A stretch of DNA of 14,503 bases from CAYZEZ01 sp964477295 (GTDB taxonomy: Bacteria; Bacteroidota; Bacteroidia; Bacteroidales; SM23-62): contig CAYZEZ010000110.1 of the NCBI GenBank assembly GCA_964477295.1, forward strand, positions 1 to 14,503. Reading direction: 5' to 3'. Positions 7,923 to 13,358 of the stretch are shown here, piece after piece. The position numbers were made by a program, and so were the translations under genes. The first letter of the stretch is position 1. The number at the start of each line of letters is the position of its first letter. The notes beneath the pieces are model-generated. The model saw only the letters and a program-made list of their open reading frames with translations, made no database searches and had not been told where the DNA came from.

Positions 7923-7953
7923 TAAAAGTATAAATATCATAATAATAAAACAA
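7923..7953 (-). promoter_or_regulatory. Promoter of the SPOR-domain gene
   Basis: On the minus strand a TTG (complement of 7951-7953) is followed after exactly 20 nt by TACTTTTA (complement of 7923-7930), one base off the Bacteroidota -7 consensus TAnnTTTG. The spacing fits the known 19-21 nt. The box ends 23 nt before the ATG at 7899, so the leader would be short. This supports the shorter start of the gene. Confidence 0.55.
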
Positions 7954-7997
7954 TTATTCAAAACAATCAATCAACAGGCAACACCATGGACTCTTCT

Positions 7998-8016
7998 CGC
8001 CCCGGGTGCCCGGGCG
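7998..8016. other. GC-rich palindromic hairpin in AT-rich spacer
   Basis: CGCCC (7998-8002) pairs with GGGCG (8012-8016) around a centre that itself contains GGG/CCC. It stands out sharply from the AT-rich sequence on both sides. It resembles the hairpin in the middle of the MITE-like element near 9289-9299 (GGGTGCCCGGG against GAGTGCTCGGG, 9 of 11). A CTTTTTATATTTAT stretch follows about 15 nt later on the plus strand. The role is unknown; it may be part of a degraded intergenic repeat. Confidence 0.35.
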
Positions 8017-8050
8017 TGCAATCATCGATCCTTTTTATATTTATAATCCG

Positions 8051-8064
8051 TAGTGTCCGGCTAA
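8051..8064 (+). other. Insertion-sequence-end-like motif TAGTGTCCGGCTAA
   Basis: The motif TAGTGTCCGGCTAA followed by an A-rich run resembles the outer ends of some Bacteroidota insertion sequences as I recall them. It also matches 10 of 14 bases of the terminal repeat of the element at 9191-9355 (TAGTGTCATGTCAA). No inverted partner is visible between here and the LOG gene. A direct, not inverted, CCGGCTAA occurs at 8422-8429 on the far side of the 27-bp array. If real, it is one surviving end of a lost or unassembled element. Tentative. Confidence 0.2.
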
Positions 8065-8163
8065 AAAAATAAAGAGAAGGGCACTCCCCGGAGGTTTCTC
8101 CCACATTGTATCGTTTTATTTCAGCTAACCCAACAGCAAGCTACTGAAAAACGAGTTCCTGAG

Positions 8164-8398
8164 TTCGGCGAAGCCAAACGGCAAGGCCAGTTCGGCGAAG
8201 CCAAACGGCAAGGCCANNNNNNNNNNNNNNNNNNNNNNNNNNNNNNNNNNNNNNNNNNNNNNNNNNNNNNNNNNNNNNNNNNNNNNNNNNNNNNNNNNNN
8301 NNNNNNNNNNNNNNNNAACGGCAAGGCCAGTTCGGCGAAGCCAAACGGCAAGGCCAGTTCGGCGAAGCCAAACGGCAAGGCCAGTTCGGCGAAGCCAA
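8164..8398. repeat. 27-bp tandem repeat (minisatellite) interrupted by an assembly gap
   Basis: A 27-bp unit starting TTCGGCGAAGCC and ending GGCAAGGCCAG is repeated head to tail without visible variation. Copies are 8164-8190 and 8191-8216 (26 nt, cut by Ns) on the left. On the right are a 14-nt tail at 8317-8330, then 8331-8357, 8358-8384 and a final partial 8385-8398. That is four nearly complete units plus two partials, and an unknown number in the gap. Each unit contains short inverted repeats (TTCG-G-CGAA, GGC-GAA-GCC, GCC-AAAC-GGC), so it can fold. Because 27 is a multiple of 3, every frame reads as a 9-residue periodic peptide: FGEAKRQGQ on the plus strand and ASPNWPCRL on the minus strand. 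I find no credible start codon and no link to a gene, so I treat it as non-coding. Perfect copy identity suggests recent expansion. Confidence 0.9.
8217..8316. other. Assembly gap of exactly 100 Ns
   Basis: A round run of 100 Ns is the usual placeholder for a scaffold join of unknown length. It lies inside the 27-bp tandem array, which would explain why short reads failed. The true length, copy number, reading frame across it and any inserted element are unknown. Confidence 0.97.
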
Positions 8399-8457
8399 TG
8401 AGCCCACAGGATTCAAATCAACCGGCTAACAATAAAATACAATTCAACAAATTATCC

Positions 8458-9168
8458 TTAAAAATTCGGGCTTAGCAGGTACTTGGAATAGAAAGCATTT
8501 ATATATTCTATCGTCTCATCAGCATTATCCACAAGCTTAAACAAATCGAGATCATCGGGATTGATATTATTCTCCTGTTTCAACATTACATTCTTTATCC
8601 ATTCAATAAGTCCCTCCCAGTATAATTTACCAACCAGTACAATCGGGAACCTTCCGATCTTTTCCGTCTGGATCAGGGTAATGGCTTCGAACAACTCATC
8701 AAAGGTTCCAAAACCACCAGGTAATACAATAAATCCCTGGGCATATTTCATGAACATGACTTTCCTGACAAAGAAATGATCGAAAGTGATCAATTTATCT
8801 GTATCGATAAACAGGTTGGCTTGCTGTTCAAAAGGTAAGTCAATATTGATACCTACCGATTTGCCGTTTCCTCTTTTCGCCCCCATATTGGCTGCTTCCA
8901 TAATTCCCGGTCCACCCCCGGTAATTACACCGTATCCATTCTGGGTAAGTTTAAAAGCAATCTCCTCCGCCAGTTTAAAGTATTGATTATCAGGCCCTGT
9001 CCTTGCCGATCCAAAAATAGAAACGCAGGGGCCAATCCTGGCCAGCTTTTCAAATCCTTCAACAAACTCTGACATGATCTTAAAGATCTTCCAGGAATCT
9101 GTGGCATGGATCTCGTTCCATGTTTTTGCTGTAAATGCACTTTTAATTTTGTCTTCGCTTGAGCTCAT
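8458..9168 (-). CDS. LOG family nucleotide 5'-monophosphate phosphoribohydrolase (TIGR00730 type)
   Basis: LOG-family enzymes (named after LONELY GUY) release the base from nucleoside 5'-monophosphates. Plant and some bacterial members activate cytokinins; others act on AMP, CMP or pyrimidine nucleotides. The protein has 236 residues with a Rossmann-like fold. The visible landmarks are FGSAR (52-56), GGGPGIMEAAN (84-94) for phosphate binding, RK at 135-136 followed by FMKYAQGFIVLPGG, and the signature PGGFGTFDE at 150-158. The N-terminal 45 residues are an extra helical segment compared with the shortest LOGs, as in many bacterial members. miaA is in the same window (5 kb away), and i6A-derived nucleotides are a conceivable substrate source, but this is speculation, as other nucleotides are equally likely. 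ATG 9168 follows an AT-rich leader. A MITE-like element ends 22 nt upstream, so the native promoter may have been displaced or supplied by the element. Confidence 0.92.
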   Translation of the reverse strand: MSSSEDKIKSAFTAKTWNEIHATDSWKIFKIMSEFVEGFEKLARIGPCVSIFGSARTGPDNQYFKLAEEIAFKLTQNGYGVITGGGPGIMEAANMGAKRGNGKSVGINIDLPFEQQANLFIDTDKLITFDHFFVRKVMFMKYAQGFIVLPGGFGTFDELFEAITLIQTEKIGRFPIVLVGKLYWEGLIEWIKNVMLKQENNINPDDLDLFKLVDNADETIEYINAFYSKYLLSPNF

Positions 9169-9190
9169 AACTTAGAATTTGTAGAATAAT

Positions 9191-9355
9191 TAGTGTCATG
9201 TCAATCCTGAAAAAGCATATTGTCATGCTGAATTAATTTCAGCATCTCCTTGTAAAACAGTAGATTCCGATCCCGAGTACTCCCCCCTGAGTGCTCGGGG
9301 GGGGCACGGCGGGACGGAATGACTGATAAGGCATTTCATGCTTGACATGACACTA
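9191..9355. mobile_element. MITE-like element, 165 bp, with 14-bp perfect terminal inverted repeats
   Basis: TAGTGTCATGTCAA (9191-9204) is repeated exactly in reverse complement at 9342-9355. Both ends begin with TA, which would fit a TA target duplication, although no longer duplication is visible. Inside lie an 8-bp hairpin (9225-9232 with 9238-9245), an 11-bp near-perfect GC-rich hairpin (CCCGAGTACTC 9272-9282 with 9289-9299, one G-T pair), and a partly matching subterminal stretch, so the whole can fold on itself. It has no coding capacity. It is either a non-autonomous transposable element or a folded intergenic repeat (a REP/RUP-like unit). On the minus strand its edge gives TTGACA just upstream of the LOG gene. 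Confidence 0.6.
9222..9247 (+). repeat. Dispersed 26-bp palindrome, copy 2 (inside the MITE-like element)
   Basis: ATGCTGAA (9225-9232) pairs with TTCAGCAT (9238-9245) around a 5-nt loop. It matches the reverse complement of 2904-2929 in 23 of 26 positions. The sixth base of the unit and its stem partner have both changed (G-C here, C-G there), so the fold is kept. I recall similar GTCATGCTGAA...TTCAGCATCT units as common between genes in Bacteroidota, but cannot check this here. Confidence 0.6.
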
Positions 9356-9379
9356 GCTAGATAATAGTTGCAAGACTGT

Positions 9380-9451
9380 AATGAATAACGAACATCGAAT
9401 TACGAATCTTGAATTCAGAAGTCCTTTGTAATTCATAATTCGGTATTCATT
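9380..9451. repeat. AT-rich imperfect inverted repeat at the uvrA 3' end
   Basis: Bases 9380-9406 and the reverse complement of 9425-9451 agree at 21 of 27 positions, with an 18-nt centre that contains GAATTC. The right arm reaches into the uvrA stop codon (9450-9452). Within the left arm the motif CGAA recurs in short steps. It could act as a 3' stem for uvrA mRNA or be another intergenic repeat; there is no clear T-run for a standard terminator. Confidence 0.45.
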
Positions 9452-12308
9452 ATTCATAGTTCAGTTCTCTCTTCAAAAATTGTGCTGTAAAGCTGTCTTC
9501 ACAATTTATAATATCCTCCGGGACACCCTGGCATAACACTTCTCCTCCACGCCCCCCACCCTCTTTACCAAGATCAATAATATAATCTGCAAACTTGATT
9601 ACATCCATATTGTGTTCAATAACAATAACAGTATTGCCCTTATCCACCAATTTATTCAGAACATTGAGCAATACACGGATGTCTTCAAAATGTAATCCGG
9701 TAGTGGGCTCGTCCAGAATATACAACGTTCTTCCGGTATCCTTTCGTGCCAGTTCTGCTGCCAGTTTTACCCTTTGTGATTCGCCTCCCGACAGGGTTGT
9801 GGATGGCTGGCCCAGGGTAATATAACCTAGCCCCACATCCTGCATTGTCTTCAGTTTTTTCTGGATTGATGGGATATGTTTAAAAAACTCCACGGCCTTA
9901 TTTATGGTAAATCCCAACACATCGCTGATCGAATATCCTTTATATTTTACCTCAAGAGTTTCCCTGTTATACCTTCTCCCGTTACAAGTTTTACAGGTGA
10001 CATACACATCAGGCAGGAAATTCATTTCAATGGTCTGCACACCCCCGCCCTTGCAATCCTCACATCGTCCGCCTGCCACGTTAAAAGAAAACCGGCCGGC
10101 CTTATAACCCCTGATTTTTGCATCCGGGGTCATCTCAAACAGCTTCCTGATATCGGAAAACACACCTGTATAGGTCACCGGATTGGACCTTGGCGTGCGC
10201 CCGAGGGGAGATTGATTTACTTCGATGATCTTATCAATATGTTCAATGCCTGCCAGTGATTTATAGGCCAGCGGTTCCTTTACCGACCGGTAGAGCATAT
10301 TGCTTATGATGGGGTGCAATGTTTCATTCACCAGGGTTGATTTTCCGCTGCCTGAAACGCCTGTAACGCAAATAAACATGCCCAGCGGGAAAACAACGGT
10401 AATGTCTTTCAGGTTGTTGCCTGCAGCACCGGTGAGGATCAGGTTTTTACCACTACCAGAGCGACGTTCTGACGGAACGACAATTTTCTTTCTGCTGCTC
10501 AGGTAGTCACCCGTTAAAGTTGAAGATTTCCTGATTTGAGCGGGTGTGCCAAAGGCAACCACTTCACCTCCGTGCCTGCCTGCCGTTGGACCCATATCAA
10601 CTACGTGATCGGCCGACTCGATCATCTCCTTATCATGCTCCACAACGATAATTGAATTTCCCGAATCACGAAGCTGTTTAAGCGCTTTAATCAGTTTCAG
10701 GTTATCTTTCTGATGCAATCCGATACTTGGTTCATCGAGTATATACAGCACATTTACCAGCTGCGAACCAATCTGGGTAGCCAACCGGATACGCTGGCTT
10801 TCTCCCCCCGAAAGACTTTTAGCTGTTCTGCTGAGTGAAAGGTAATCGAGACCCACATGAATCAGGAAGCTCAACCTCGATTTAAGTTCTTTTATCACCT
10901 CTTCAGCTATTGCCTTTTGCTTCCCGGAGAGGTACTTATCCACATTGCTGAACCAGTTATATAACTCAATAATATCCATTGCAGCCAGCTCACCAATGTT
11001 TTTATCATGTATCCTGAAATGAAGCGATTCCGTGTTCAGCCTTGCACCCTGGCATTCCGGACAAACCACCCTTTTAATATACTGTTCTGAATTACGATGA
11101 TTCTTTTTTCCGGAGTAATCGTACTGGTAATTATTATAGATGTAGTTGACGATCCCGTCGAAGCTTAAAAAATAATTCGAAGTAATACCCAGCGGAGTAT
11201 TCAGCAATTTGAATGATTCTTCTGATCCATTGAGGATCTTATCCAGCGCATCCTCAGGGATCTTTTCAATCGGGGTATTCAGGGTAAACTTATATTTTGC
11301 AGCAATGGCTTCTAATTGCCAGAATATCAGCACATTTCTATAAGGCCCCAGGGGTACTATTCCACCTGCCTTTATACTTTTTGCAGGATTGGGAATGATC
11401 TTCCTGATATCGACTTCGCTGATCTCACCCAGACCGTTGCATTTCGGACAGGCCCCATGTGGTGAATTAAACGAAAAGGAATGCGGGGCCGGCTCATTGT
11501 ATGAGATCCCGCTGGAAGGGCACATCAGGTGCCGGCTGAAATAATATTCTTTCTCATCACTGGCGACTAACAGCATCATGGTACCCTTGCCCTGATCCAA
11601 TGCCGTTTTGATCGATGCTTCCAGGCGCTTCGGATCTTCACCGATAACCATCCTGTCGATCATGACTTCGATGTTATGTGCTTTATACCGATCGACTTTT
11701 AATCCATGAACCAATTCAGAAATTTTCCCATCTATCCTCACGTAGAGAAAGCCTTTTTTCCTGAACTGATCAAACAGTTCCCTGTAGTGCCCTTTTCTTC
11801 CCTTAACAACGGGGGCCAGGATCAATACCTTTTCTGAATGATACCGTTCTGTTATTAATTGCCGGATCTTATCATCTGTATATTTTACCATTCTCTCTCC
11901 TGAAACATAGGAGTAAGCCTCGGCAGCCCGTGCAAACAACAAACGGAGATAATCATAAATCTCTGTAATGGTACCAACTGTTGATCTTGGATTTCTGGAT
12001 GAGGATTTCTGTTCAATGGAAATGACCGGGCTTAAACCTGTGATCTTATCCACATCCGGCCTTTCCATGTTGCCCAGAAACTGGCGCGCATAGGCCGATA
12101 TCGTTTCCATATACCTCCTCTGACCTTCAGCATAAATGGTGTCGAAAGCAAGTGAAGACTTTCCGCTTCCGCTCAATCCGGTAATCACACTCAGCTTGTT
12201 CCGGGGTATATCAACGTCGATATTCTTCAGGTTGTGCACCCTGGCACCCAGTACCCGGATCTGCTTATCCTCTTCCAGCAAATCAATATGATTATCTTTT
12301 TCTTCCAA
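9450..12308 (-). CDS. uvrA: Excinuclease ABC subunit A (UvrA)
   Basis: UvrA is the damage-sensing ATPase of nucleotide excision repair; the dimer loads UvrB on lesions. It has 952 residues with a tandem ABC layout. Walker A1 is GLSGSGKS (44-51), signature LSGGESQ at 499-505 and Walker B LYILDEP at 521-527. Walker A2 is GVSGSGKS (650-657), the second signature at 839-845 and Walker B at 862-868. The main zinc finger is intact (Cys749, Cys752, Cys772, Cys775). The other zinc site, in the first half, has Cys263, Cys287 and Cys290, but Ser266 takes the place of the second Cys; I recall CPTTG/CPSSG forms as typical of Bacteroidota UvrA. A further CPEC...GARLN motif is at 416-424. The start is a TTG at 12308: an in-frame TGA lies two codons upstream and no ATG precedes the conserved IRVLGARVHNLKNI. 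It follows the transglycosylase gene by 9 nt, so they are probably co-transcribed. Confidence 0.97.
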   Translation of the reverse strand: MEEKDNHIDLLEEDKQIRVLGARVHNLKNIDVDIPRNKLSVITGLSGSGKSSLAFDTIYAEGQRRYMETISAYARQFLGNMERPDVDKITGLSPVISIEQKSSSRNPRSTVGTITEIYDYLRLLFARAAEAYSYVSGERMVKYTDDKIRQLITERYHSEKVLILAPVVKGRKGHYRELFDQFRKKGFLYVRIDGKISELVHGLKVDRYKAHNIEVMIDRMVIGEDPKRLEASIKTALDQGKGTMMLLVASDEKEYYFSRHLMCPSSGISYNEPAPHSFSFNSPHGACPKCNGLGEISEVDIRKIIPNPAKSIKAGGIVPLGPYRNVLIFWQLEAIAAKYKFTLNTPIEKIPEDALDKILNGSEESFKLLNTPLGITSNYFLSFDGIVNYIYNNYQYDYSGKKNHRNSEQYIKRVVCPECQGARLNTESLHFRIHDKNIGELAAMDIIELYNWFSNVDKYLSGKQKAIAEEVIKELKSRLSFLIHVGLDYLSLSRTAKSLSGGESQRIRLATQIGSQLVNVLYILDEPSIGLHQKDNLKLIKALKQLRDSGNSIIVVEHDKEMIESADHVVDMGPTAGRHGGEVVAFGTPAQIRKSSTLTGDYLSSRKKIVVPSERRSGSGKNLILTGAAGNNLKDITVVFPLGMFICVTGVSGSGKSTLVNETLHPIISNMLYRSVKEPLAYKSLAGIEHIDKIIEVNQSPLGRTPRSNPVTYTGVFSDIRKLFEMTPDAKIRGYKAGRFSFNVAGGRCEDCKGGGVQTIEMNFLPDVYVTCKTCNGRRYNRETLEVKYKGYSISDVLGFTINKAVEFFKHIPSIQKKLKTMQDVGLGYITLGQPSTTLSGGESQRVKLAAELARKDTGRTLYILDEPTTGLHFEDIRVLLNVLNKLVDKGNTVIVIEHNMDVIKFADYIIDLGKEGGGRGGEVLCQGVPEDIINCEDSFTAQFLKRELNYE

Positions 12309-12317
12309 CTGTCAGTA

Positions 12318-13280
12318 TTACTGATTAGTTATATCCCGGTATCCTTTCTGGGGTAAATTAATATGATATACTTTCCCTCTCTGGTTGGTTAACTTATTAT
12401 CCCTCAACCAGGGATTGAACATCTTTAACATTTTATAATTGGTCCCATGATCCTTTGCAAAATCGGCAAAATCCTCCACAGGGCCATCGATGGTTACCCG
12501 GTGGCAGGGTATCAGGGGATACAAGTCTTCTTCTTCGACAAAAAAGCCGTATTTGCCAGGATCATCCAGGATCAGTTTCAACGCCAGGAGCCTGTAAATA
12601 TATCTCCCTGTTTCATCGTTCAGCAGCAGATCGTAATAATTCTCCTCTTTCTGCCTTTCAACCTGGCGGTTTAAGCCCCTCCTTCCCGCATTATAACTGG
12701 CAGCCGTCATGGTGTAGTTACCATATAGCTCATAAGAATCTTTCAGAAACCCACAGGCAGCTTGCGTGGATCTTTCCAGGTGGTAACGCTCATCTATTTC
12801 ATCATTTACCTCCAGGCCGTATTCAACGGCTGTAGGTTCAACAAATTGCCAGAACCCAACTGCCTGTGCCGGAGAGACGGCATTGGTAAGGTCGCTTTCA
12901 GCCACGGCGATGTATTTAAAATCTTCCGGCAACCCGTTTTCCCGCAAAATAGGTTCAATGATCGGGAAAAAACGGTTGGCTCTCTTGATCAGCAACATGG
13001 TGTGGGACTGCCAGTAGGTATTCACCAGTAATTCCATATCGAGGCTTTCCCTGACATCAAACGTATTGACCGGGACCTTTTCACCGGCAAAGTCGAGCTC
13101 ATCCGGAATGTCGACCGGGTATACACTATATCTGTCATCCTGTTCCAATAGTTTTTCCTCATACTTTCCTGAGTCAGACCGGGCATTAATAAATAATAGT
13201 GAACAGGTAAATACTATTAAAATCATAGAAATACTTATCCAGGTCTGCTTCCTGGTTAAACACAATTTTTGCATACTCAT
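12318..13280 (-). CDS. Membrane-anchored lytic murein transglycosylase (SLT domain, MltD-like)
   Basis: Lytic transglycosylases cut the MurNAc-GlcNAc bond of peptidoglycan and form 1,6-anhydro-MurNAc ends, for cell-wall growth and turnover. The protein has 320 residues. An N-terminal hydrophobic segment at about 14-32 acts as a signal or anchor. The SLT domain spans about 105-240 with the catalytic Glu128 in YIAVAESDL, then SPAQAVGFWQFVEPTAVEYGL (136-156) and AASYNAG (193-199), all typical of family 1 enzymes. The C-terminal 60 residues (NYKMLKMFNPWLRDNKLTN...GKVYHINLP) resemble a degenerate LysM-like wall-binding module. ATG 13280 is used; an ATG two codons later is equally possible. uvrA begins 9 nt downstream. 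The gene has its own likely promoter at 13315-13322. Assignment to the enzyme family is firm; the exact MltD-type name is inference. Confidence 0.9.
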   Translation of the reverse strand: MSMQKLCLTRKQTWISISMILIVFTCSLLFINARSDSGKYEEKLLEQDDRYSVYPVDIPDELDFAGEKVPVNTFDVRESLDMELLVNTYWQSHTMLLIKRANRFFPIIEPILRENGLPEDFKYIAVAESDLTNAVSPAQAVGFWQFVEPTAVEYGLEVNDEIDERYHLERSTQAACGFLKDSYELYGNYTMTAASYNAGRRGLNRQVERQKEENYYDLLLNDETGRYIYRLLALKLILDDPGKYGFFVEEEDLYPLIPCHRVTIDGPVEDFADFAKDHGTNYKMLKMFNPWLRDNKLTNQRGKVYHINLPQKGYRDITNQ

Positions 13281-13314
13281 TCTTTTTCTGGTAAGTGGTG
13301 AAAATCGGAAACTA

Positions 13315-13322
13315 CAAAAATA
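13315..13322 (-). promoter_or_regulatory. -7 promoter box for the transglycosylase-uvrA operon
   Basis: On the minus strand TATTTTTG (complement of 13315-13322) matches the Bacteroidota -7 consensus TAnnTTTG exactly, 34 nt before the ATG at 13280. No TTG lies at the expected -33 position; that area is a T-rich run. The same spacer (13281-13358) carries two T-tracts (complement of 13337-13344 and 13349-13356) right after the preceding barrel gene's stop codon, which may help end its transcript. Confidence 0.45.
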
Positions 13323-13358
13323 GGGAATATATTGTTGAAAAAAACAGGAAAAAAAAGT

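Larger units (their letters stand above)
7954..8457. other. Gene-free region of about 500 bp
   Basis: Between the SPOR-gene promoter and the LOG gene I find no supportable coding sequence. It holds the GC-rich hairpin (7998-8016), the IS-end-like motif (8051-8064), an unassigned stretch (8065-8163), the 27-bp array with the gap, and about 60 bp of AT-rich sequence before the LOG stop codon. Minus-strand open frames through the array (8121-8378, 8141-8416) consist almost wholly of the repeat and Ns. Confidence 0.7.

Noticed and set aside
7900..7953. 18-residue N-terminal extension of the SPOR-domain protein
   Set aside because: It overlaps a well-spaced promoter, and the start at 7899 leads directly into a good signal peptide.
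8164..8398. CRISPR array
   Set aside because: The 27-bp units are directly adjacent with no unique spacers and there are no cas genes; it is a simple tandem repeat.
8121..8416. Repeat-peptide genes on the minus strand (ASPNWPCRL period), or the plus-strand FGEAKRQGQ frame
   Set aside because: All frames stay open only because the unit is 27 bp. The starts are weak or absent, the middle is Ns, and the frame across a gap of unknown length cannot be known.
3461..9168. miaA and the LOG gene as a cytokinin-making pair
   Set aside because: MiaA here is a normal tRNA-modifying enzyme, the two genes are about 5 kb apart on separate transcription units, and many LOG proteins act on ordinary nucleotides; no evidence in the sequence supports hormone synthesis.
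9182..9365. Target-site duplication TAGAATAAT / TAGATAAT around the MITE-like element
   Set aside because: The two flanks are not identical and the right copy is offset by two bases from the element end; only a TA duplication remains possible.
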